From an uncultured Ruminococcus sp. (GTDB taxonomy: Bacteria; Bacillota; Clostridia; Oscillospirales; Ruminococcaceae): a stretch of 9,724 nucleotides of DNA. The notes beneath the pieces are model-generated. The model ran no database searches. It saw only the letters and a list, made by a program, of their open reading frames with translations, and had not been told where the DNA came from. Location of the stretch: positions 1-9,724 of the forward strand of contig USEH01000078.1 in assembly GCA_900553675.1 (NCBI GenBank), written 5' to 3'. Numbering within the stretch: position 1 is the first letter of the stretch; the number at the start of each line of letters is the position of its first letter. A program made the position numbers and the translations under genes. Below are positions 4,699 to 9,724 of the stretch, piece after piece.

Positions 4699-7194
4699 AT
4701 GGAAAACACCTCTTCACGCAAAAAAATCGCTGTGATAATCGCTGTTGCCGCGCTTTTGGCGGTGACGATTATTGCCACTCTCGCGGCGGAAAAATGGGTT
4801 ACCTACAACCCCACCCCCGCCAAGCCGGTGACCGCTGACGAGCTTGACACAGGAGCGCAGCCTCCATTGGCTGTCGGCTCGACCGAGAACAGTCCGGTAA
4901 AATTCTCACTGCCCTGCGGCTTTTACAGCAAGTCTGAAAAGCTCTACCTCAGCGCGCAGGACGCCGTAAGAATACGCTACACCAAGGACGGCAGCGACCC
5001 CCGCACCGGCGGCAAGCGTTACAGTGAAAACGGCATCAACCTCAAAATAGACGGCGAAAGCGACTGCAAAATCTACACCATAAACGCCTGCGCCGAGTAT
5101 GCCGACGGCAGCTTTTCGGAGGTCGTCACCCAGAGCTATCTTCTGGGCGCGGACATATACAACCGATTCGACTGCTTGGTGTTCTCCATTTCCATCAACC
5201 CCGACTATCTTTATAATTACGAGGACGGCATATTCATCCTTGGCAAAATGCGCGACGATTACCTTGCCACCAAGCCCACCAAGGAAATCCAGCCCACCGA
5301 CCCCGCAAACTGGAACCAGCGCGGAATGGCTGGCGAGCGCCCCGCGTTTGTGGAGGTCTACGAGCATGACGGCGAGTGCGTTATATCCCAGAAATGCGGA
5401 CTGCGCATTTTCGGCGGATGGTCGCGCGCAAACGACCAGAAAAATATCCGTCTTTTTGCGCGGAGCCAGTATGACGAGGTGAACAACCGCTTCCGCTACG
5501 AGTTCTTCCCCGACGCTGTCGATTCCAACGGCGACAAGCTGAAATCCGCCAAAAAGCTTGCACTGCGCGCCTGCGCCAACGATAACGGCGCACTCTTCGC
5601 GCGGGACGACACAATGTCGTATCTTGCTATGCCTACTGATATCGACGCCAAGCACTCCCGCCCCGCTGCGGTCTTCCTCAACGGCGAATATTACGGCTTC
5701 GTCTGGCTTCAGGAGGTCTTTTCGGAGGACTGGCTCGACCATAAATACAATGTCACCGACGGCACATGGGATATCCTTAAGGGCTGCGAGTACATGATTA
5801 AGGACGACCCCGACGAGGATATAGACGCCGCCAGAAGAGACTTTGTGCATATGCAGTCCTACGCCTACAGCGACCTGACCGACGACGAGACCTTCGCCGA
5901 GCTTGAATCGATGCTGGATATCGACAATTTCCTGACCTACCATGCCATCAACTCATATATAGGCAACGGCGACTGGCCCAACAACAACTATAAGGTCTAC
6001 AGATACACCTCGGGGGATGGTTCGCTGTCTCAAAGGCAGGACAGACTTGACGGCAGGTGGCGGTATCTTTTGTTCGATACCGACTTTGCTTTGGGACTTT
6101 ACGGTCACGACTTTTTGGAAAAGAATATCTGTTATCTGTTTGACGACGAATATTTCGCGCGCTTCCCCGAAAACTGGGATTTAGATGTCCACGACGACGG
6201 CGAAAAGTATTGGCGCAGCGACCTGCTGATTACCATGTCGAAGCGCGACGACATCCGCGAGAAGTTTACCGGCATAGTGCTTGACATTATGAACTGGTAC
6301 TACTCCCCCGAAAGGGTGACGGCTAAGCTCGACGAAATGCACACCCTGCGTCTCCACGAGCTTGTAGCCGCAGGAAACAACGGAAAAGCGAACATCTGGA
6401 GCGTAGACCGCGAGCTTAACACTGCCAAGGACTGGATAACCAAGCGCCCCTACTCGGCAAAGCGCCAGCTTTCGCAGATTTTCCCCGACTATTACGATTC
6501 CGAAAGCGTCTTTACAATAAGGGCGATACCCACTGAGAATGCTACAATTAAGATTAACACCTGCAATATAGCTTCAGACGAGGAATTTGACTTCAACGGC
6601 GAGTACTTTACCGGCATGGAAATACCTCTTAGTGTCACCGTTGCTCCCGGCTACAAATTCGACAGCTGGGAAATCAACGGCGAAAAGGTTTACGAGCAGT
6701 CGCTAAGCCTTTCAAGCGAAAAGTACGGCGACAACATAAAAATCAGGCTGAACGTTTCCTGCGAGTCCGCCGGAATAGACATAAGCGAGGTTTGCTATAA
6801 GGGCGGCTCGGATTATGTCGTGCTTAAAAATCTCAGCGATAAGTCTTTGTCGACAAAGGGTCTGACACTTTCGGACAGCGACAGCGGCGAGGCTTTCATA
6901 CTTCCCACCGCGGAAATAAAGGCGGGCAGAACTCTTAAAATAATCTGCAAGAACTATTCAAGAAGCGATGCTTTAGGCTGCATTGAATGCGGATTCTCGC
7001 TTAAAGAGGGCGAAACTCTGATTCTTAAGGATGCCGTCGGCAAAACCGTCCGCGAGCTTTACTTAAGAGACGCCGCCAAGGGCTCGGCTTTAAAGCTTGA
7101 CGAAATGAGCGGAAAATATATCGCCTACACCCCATACCCCAAGGCAAGGATACTTGAGGCTGAGCTGCCAAAATGGGGAGGCTGGGGATGGTAG
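4699..7194 (+). CDS. Membrane-anchored CotH-kinase-family protein with chitobiase-like and lamin-tail-like domains
   Basis: An 831-residue surface protein. Residues 8-30 are a basic-then-hydrophobic signal anchor, so the rest should be outside the membrane. Order of parts: chitobiase/hexosaminidase C-terminal-like domain (about 66-150; IRYTKDGSDP at 92-101 is its signature); CotH kinase domain (about 155-600) with GLRIFGGWSR (234-243), a following KNIRLFAR (248-255), FLNGEYYGFVWLQE (326-339), GNGDWPNNNY (422-431) and LLFDTDFALG (457-466), whose Asp425, Asn429/430, Asp460 and Asp462 fit the catalytic and metal-binding positions of the family; a beta-rich repeat-like domain (about 605-688); and a lamin-tail-like domain (about 692-812). 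The end is KWGGWGW. The ATG follows TTGGAG. CotH of Bacillus phosphorylates spore coat proteins; the substrate here is unknown. Divergent pairing with VTC and DUF4956 suggests a shared pathway. Confidence 0.9.
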   Translation: MENTSSRKKIAVIIAVAALLAVTIIATLAAEKWVTYNPTPAKPVTADELDTGAQPPLAVGSTENSPVKFSLPCGFYSKSEKLYLSAQDAVRIRYTKDGSDPRTGGKRYSENGINLKIDGESDCKIYTINACAEYADGSFSEVVTQSYLLGADIYNRFDCLVFSISINPDYLYNYEDGIFILGKMRDDYLATKPTKEIQPTDPANWNQRGMAGERPAFVEVYEHDGECVISQKCGLRIFGGWSRANDQKNIRLFARSQYDEVNNRFRYEFFPDAVDSNGDKLKSAKKLALRACANDNGALFARDDTMSYLAMPTDIDAKHSRPAAVFLNGEYYGFVWLQEVFSEDWLDHKYNVTDGTWDILKGCEYMIKDDPDEDIDAARRDFVHMQSYAYSDLTDDETFAELESMLDIDNFLTYHAINSYIGNGDWPNNNYKVYRYTSGDGSLSQRQDRLDGRWRYLLFDTDFALGLYGHDFLEKNICYLFDDEYFARFPENWDLDVHDDGEKYWRSDLLITMSKRDDIREKFTGIVLDIMNWYYSPERVTAKLDEMHTLRLHELVAAGNNGKANIWSVDRELNTAKDWITKRPYSAKRQLSQIFPDYYDSESVFTIRAIPTENATIKINTCNIASDEEFDFNGEYFTGMEIPLSVTVAPGYKFDSWEINGEKVYEQSLSLSSEKYGDNIKIRLNVSCESAGIDISEVCYKGGSDYVVLKNLSDKSLSTKGLTLSDSDSGEAFILPTAEIKAGRTLKIICKNYSRSDALGCIECGFSLKEGETLILKDAVGKTVRELYLRDAAKGSALKLDEMSGKYIAYTPYPKARILEAELPKWGGWGW

Positions 7195-7213
7195 TGGCTG
7201 CTTGCGCTGCCCC

Positions 7214-7243
7214 AGAGAAGAGAGAAAAGAGAAGAGAGAAAAG
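7214..7243 (+). repeat. Purine-rich 14-base tandem repeat
   Basis: AGAGAAGAGAGAAA occurs twice head to tail (7214-7227, 7228-7241), with the start of a third copy. It is almost pure A/G on this strand. Confidence 0.75.
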
Positions 7244-7250
7244 TGGAGGT

Positions 7251-7444
7251 ATCGCCTTACGGCGATGTATCTGAATTGCGGCTTCGCCACATGGCGGAGC
7301 CTTCTCTTAAAATCCGTCGCCGTGCGTTTCACCGTAAGGCGAAACGCTCGACTCCTTATCGCACCGTAAGGTGCACATCACAGCGAACAAAGAGAGCGAC
7401 ATCACTGCGAAGCGACATCACGCTCGCGTCAGCGAGTGCATCAC
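7251..7444. repeat. Array of five short hairpins with a shared core and repeated linkers
   Basis: Hairpins: 7251-7266 (ATCGCC/GGCGAT, loop TTAC); 7280-7301 (9 bp with one G-U, loop ACAT); 7324-7347 (7 bp, one A-C mismatch, 2 bp, loop GTAA); 7361-7374 (GCACC/GGTGC, loop GTAA); 7421-7438 (7 bp with one G-U, loop GTCA). CCGTAAGG is the core of the third and fourth, and its reverse complement CCTTACGG the core of the first. AGCGACATCAC repeats at 7395-7405 and 7411-7421, with related CACATCAC at 7374-7381 and GCATCAC near 7438-7444. The hairpin at 7280-7301 is followed by TTCTCTT and may act as an imperfect terminator for the gene upstream. Confidence 0.6.
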
Positions 7445-7508
7445 TTCTACCTATATCGAAGCACCAAACTAAAAATATAAAATAATAATGAAAAGAAGGA
7501 ATCATACC

Positions 7509-8372
7509 ATGTCCGGAATCAAAATAACCTGTGACTCGACCTGCGACCTTACCGAAAGCCTCTATTCAAACTACGGCGTTACCGTAATGCCGTTGGGAGT
7601 AGTATTGGGCGAAGACCTTAGAAAGGACGGAGTTGACGTTGACCCTGCCGCGATATTTGATTACGTTGGCAAAACCGGAGTGCTTCCCAAAACCTCGGCA
7701 GTGTCTGTAAACGAATATTATGAAACGTTCAAGCAATTCTGCCTTGAGGGAAGCGCCGTTATACATATAAACATATCAAGCGACTTTTCAAGCTGCTATA
7801 CAAACGCCGTTCAGGCGGCTTCAATGGTTAAAGAGGAGATTCCGGACGCCGATATCCGCGTTATAGATTCGCGCAATCTGTCCTCGGGCTCGGGTCATCT
7901 GGTGCTGCTGGCTCGTGAGCTTGCAAACAGCGGGCTTTCCGCCGCCGATATCGAGGATCGCCTTAACAAAGCTAAGAACCGTCTTGACGTAAGCTTTGTG
8001 TTGCAGACCCTTGAATATCTGCAAAAGGGTGGAAGATGCCCCAGCGTTGTTGCGTTCGGCGCGAATCTTTTAAAGCTCCGCCCCGAAATTGAGGTAAGAG
8101 AGGGCAAAATGGGAGTTGCCAAAAAGTACCGCGGCAGCATGGAAAAATCCATCCTCGACTACGTCCGCGGAAGGCTGGCAGGGCGAGAGGACATCGACAC
8201 AAAAAGGATATTCATAACCCATTCACACGTTCCGCAGGAGATTGTGGACAAGGTAAGAGCGCAGATTTCAGAGCTTCAGCCGTTTGAGGAGATCATAGAG
8301 ACCTATGCCGGATGCACCGTTTCGAGCCATTGCGGACCCAACTGTCTGGGAGTGCTGTTCTTTACAAAGTAA
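7509..8372 (+). CDS. degV: DegV family fatty-acid-binding protein
   Basis: Soluble two-domain protein of 287 residues. The family binds a single fatty acid; in Gram-positive bacteria the related FakB proteins hold fatty acids for phosphorylation by FakA, but which paralog this is cannot be told. Landmarks: the N-terminal strand IKITCDSTCDL (4-14), the lipid-head-group loop KTSAVS (61-66), HINISSDFSSCY (86-97), VIDSRNLSSGSGHL (118-131), LEYLQKGGR (168-176) in the second domain, and the closing HCGPNCLGVLFF (274-285). I chose the ATG at 7509 because AGAAGG precedes it at proper distance; an in-frame ATG seven codons earlier lacks such a site and would itself encode the ribosome binding site. 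No fakA-like gene is nearby. Length and motifs are complete. Confidence 0.93.
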   Translation: MSGIKITCDSTCDLTESLYSNYGVTVMPLGVVLGEDLRKDGVDVDPAAIFDYVGKTGVLPKTSAVSVNEYYETFKQFCLEGSAVIHINISSDFSSCYTNAVQAASMVKEEIPDADIRVIDSRNLSSGSGHLVLLARELANSGLSAADIEDRLNKAKNRLDVSFVLQTLEYLQKGGRCPSVVAFGANLLKLRPEIEVREGKMGVAKKYRGSMEKSILDYVRGRLAGREDIDTKRIFITHSHVPQEIVDKVRAQISELQPFEEIIETYAGCTVSSHCGPNCLGVLFFTK

Positions 8373-8411
8373 GAACAGCTGTTAAATCGCGCAAAAATGC
8401 CGTAAAAACGC

Positions 8412-8440
8412 TTGAAATCGACAGCGGATTATGCTATACT
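8412..8440 (+). promoter_or_regulatory. Sigma-A-type promoter of mreB
   Basis: -35 TTGAAA (8412-8417), 17-bp spacer, -10 TATACT (8435-8440), each five of six to consensus. It lies 40 bases past the degV stop, so mreB can be expressed on its own, with a leader of about 37 bases. The palindrome AACAGCTGTT at 8374-8383 just after degV lacks a T run and is not a clear terminator. Confidence 0.8.
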
Positions 8441-8483
8441 TGTTGCAAAATAGTATTATATAGTATTAAGGATGTGAGCGCAG

Positions 8484-9497
8484 ATGTTTAAAAAAGATAT
8501 CGGCATAGACTTGGGAACAGCCAACACCCTTGTTTATTTAAAAGGTAAGGGAATTATCATAAGAGAGCCCTCGGTCGTTGCCGTTGATACCAAAACCGAG
8601 CAGGTAAGATATGTCGGACAGGACGCCAAGAACATTATCGGACGTACCCCTGGCTCTATCCGCGCGGTAAGACCCCTTAAAGACGGCGTTATAGCCGATT
8701 TCGACATGACCACCGCCATGCTTCAGGAGTTTATCCGCAAGGCAAAGGGCAGCAATCCGCTTGTAAAGGCGCGGGTAATTATCTGCATACCGTCGGGAGT
8801 TACCGCAGTTGAGCGCAGAGCGGTAAGAGAAGCTGCCGAGGGCGCGGGAGCAAAAAGGGTATCTATAGTTGAGGAACCCATGGCTGCGGCTATCGGCGCG
8901 GGTCTTCCGGTTGAGGAGCCTACCGGCTCGATGATAGTAGACATCGGCGGCGGCACCAGCGAGGTTGCGGTAATATCGCTGTGCGGAATAGTAACCAGCC
9001 GCTCGGTAAGGGTTGCCGGCGACGAGTTTGATTTATCCATCATCAACTTTATAAAGAAGAAGTACAACCTGCTCATAGGCGAGCGTACCGCAGAGCATAT
9101 CAAGATAGAAATAGGCTCGGCTTACCCAGTGGGCGAGGAGCAGGAGCTTGAAATTAAGGGAAGAAACCTATTAACAGGTCTGCCGGAGAACATAACCATC
9201 ACCTCCGACGAGATAAGAGAGGCTCTTTCCGAGCCGCTTTCGCACATTGTCGAAGCGCTCAAGGTGACCTTGGAGCGCACCCCGCCTGAGCTTTCGGCGG
9301 ACATCATAGATCAGGGAATCACGCTTGCGGGCGGCGGAGCTATGCTTCGCGGGCTTGACAAGCTTATAAACGAGGAGACCGGCATACCGGTATACATCGC
9401 GGAAAGACCGCTTGACTGCGTTGTAGACGGTACCGGCAAGCTGCTTGAGAACATCGAGGAGCTGCATGACGTGCTTAATGGGAATGATGCGTATTGA
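8484..9497 (+). CDS. mreB: Rod shape-determining protein MreB/Mbl
   Basis: Bacterial actin of 337 residues that forms membrane-bound filaments and directs lateral cell-wall synthesis. Nucleotide-binding motifs are intact: phosphate 1 DLGTANT (9-15), the EEP with catalytic Glu131, phosphate 2 DIGGGT (153-158), and the adenosine motif [10 protein letters not shown] (281-290). The N-terminal [11 protein letters not shown] is short and amphipathic-poor, as in Gram-positive members. Length is normal for the family. AAGGA lies 11 bases before the ATG, a long but usable spacing. No mreC or mreD follows within the 227 bases to the window end, and the downstream DNA is gene-free, so this is probably a stand-alone mreB/mbl/mreBH-type copy; sequence alone does not separate these paralogs. 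Confidence 0.95.
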   Translation: MFKKDIGIDLGTANTLVYLKGKGIIIREPSVVAVDTKTEQVRYVGQDAKNIIGRTPGSIRAVRPLKDGVIADFDMTTAMLQEFIRKAKGSNPLVKARVIICIPSGVTAVERRAVREAAEGAGAKRVSIVEEPMAAAIGAGLPVEEPTGSMIVDIGGGTSEVAVISLCGIVTSRSVRVAGDEFDLSIINFIKKKYNLLIGERTAEHIKIEIGSAYPVGEEQELEIKGRNLLTGLPENITITSDEIREALSEPLSHIVEALKVTLERTPPELSADIIDQGITLAGGGAMLRGLDKLINEETGIPVYIAERPLDCVVDGTGKLLENIEELHDVLNGNDAY

Positions 9498-9534
9498 TAT
9501 TGCGCGTTGAGTTTGTATTGAGTGCGTATTGAGT
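9491..9534 (+). repeat. Iterated GTATTGAGT motif, about 11-bp period
   Basis: GTATTGAGT occurs exactly at 9515-9523 and 9526-9534, with near copies at 9491-9499 (GTATTGATA) and 9504-9512 (GCGTTGAGT). Start-to-start distances are 13, 11 and 11. The first near copy overlaps the mreB stop codon. The core TATTGAGT also forms part of the proS terminator arms. Confidence 0.6.
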
Positions 9535-9724
9535 TGGCTGGATGCCGATGTGCAGCTATATATCGGGGGCTTGTTTGAATCGCAAGTTTGTGCAGGGATG
9601 GACGCACTCCGTGCGCCCATAGGGAGACCCCCGACGAGGGTAGGCGACGGCGACTACTTTGTAATCTTTGTACTGTCGTTTGCCGTCGCACAGTGCCTTT
9701 CCTCCGTCTTTGGCACTTCATTTG
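9498..9724. other. Gene-free region downstream of mreB with nested inverted repeats
   Basis: After the iterated motif the DNA is structured. TCGGGGG (9563-9569) pairs with CCCCCGA (9628-9634) and encloses a hairpin at 9598-9620 (ATGG-x-CGCAC / GTGCG-x-CCAT, loop TCC). GCGACGGC (9644-9651) pairs with GCCGTCGC (9682-9689), with inner GAC/GTC. AGTGCC and GGCACT flank a pyrimidine-rich stretch close to the window end. An open minus-strand frame across it is low-complexity and antisense to mreB, so not credible. It may be a small mobile palindromic element or a structured RNA cut by the window edge. Confidence 0.5.

Larger units (their letters stand above)
7195..7508. other. Gene-free region with hairpin array
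   Basis: No gene. It starts with a purine-rich tandem repeat (7214-7243), continues with five hairpins (7251-7438) and direct repeats, and ends in an AT-rich stretch leading to the degV ribosome binding site. I see no convincing promoter for degV here. Confidence 0.6.

Noticed and set aside
4906..5943. Minus-strand open frame of 345 codons
   Set aside because: It is antisense to the CotH-family gene and has the Val/Ala/Gly-rich look of a shadow frame.
7251..7444. CRISPR array
   Set aside because: The repeated units are short, unequal and palindromic, linkers are not unique spacers of constant length, and no cas gene is present.
8374..8383. Terminator after degV
   Set aside because: AACAGCTGTT is a palindrome without a loop and without a following T run.
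9171..9721. Minus-strand open frames over the end of mreB and beyond
   Set aside because: They are antisense to mreB and continue into inverted-repeat DNA, with low-complexity Arg/Ser-rich translation.

Overview
The window looks like chromosomal DNA of a Gram-positive, low-to-moderate GC anaerobe of the Clostridia, most plausibly Oscillospirales/Ruminococcaceae-like. This rests on the gene set (short archaeal/eukaryote-type ProS, DegV, MreB, a CotH-family protein next to a VTC-domain protein), strong sigma-A-type promoters with 17-bp spacers, purine-rich ribosome binding sites, and intergenic regions crowded with short hairpins. The placement is inference; there is no marker RNA gene to confirm it.

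Layout. 1-430: no supported gene, but at least six short perfect or near-perfect hairpins and one terminator-like hairpin. 431-2386: a minus-strand transcription unit with a promoter at 2358-2386, a small single-pass membrane protein with an acidic repeated tail (1991-2323), then prolyl-tRNA synthetase proS (475-1923), ending in a 25-bp perfect hairpin that contains the proS stop codon. 2451-4504: a second minus-strand unit with its promoter at 4476-4504, a VTC-domain polyphosphate polymerase-like protein (3699-4400), a DUF4956 membrane protein (2973-3635), a small cysteine-containing protein of unknown function (2541-2972) and a clear intrinsic terminator (2451-2495). 4556-7194: divergently, a membrane-anchored 831-residue CotH-kinase-family protein with chitobiase-like, CotH and lamin-tail-like domains, with its own promoter. 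7195-7508: gene-free array of hairpins. 7509-8372: a DegV-family fatty-acid-binding protein. 8412-9497: strong promoter and mreB. 9498-9724: gene-free, with an iterated GTATTGAGT motif and nested hairpins.

The most interesting part is 2451-7194. VTC-domain protein, DUF4956 membrane protein and CotH-family protein are known to sit together in bacteria, but what they do jointly is not established as far as I know. The parts suggest inorganic polyphosphate made at the inner face of the membrane, a membrane partner, and a protein-kinase-like enzyme on the outer face. The divergent control region holds a 7-bp direct repeat with 11-bp period, almost exactly midway between the two predicted start sites, in an arrangement that resembles a Pho box. 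A third cistron of unknown function lies in the same operon. The other genes (proS, degV, mreB) are housekeeping.
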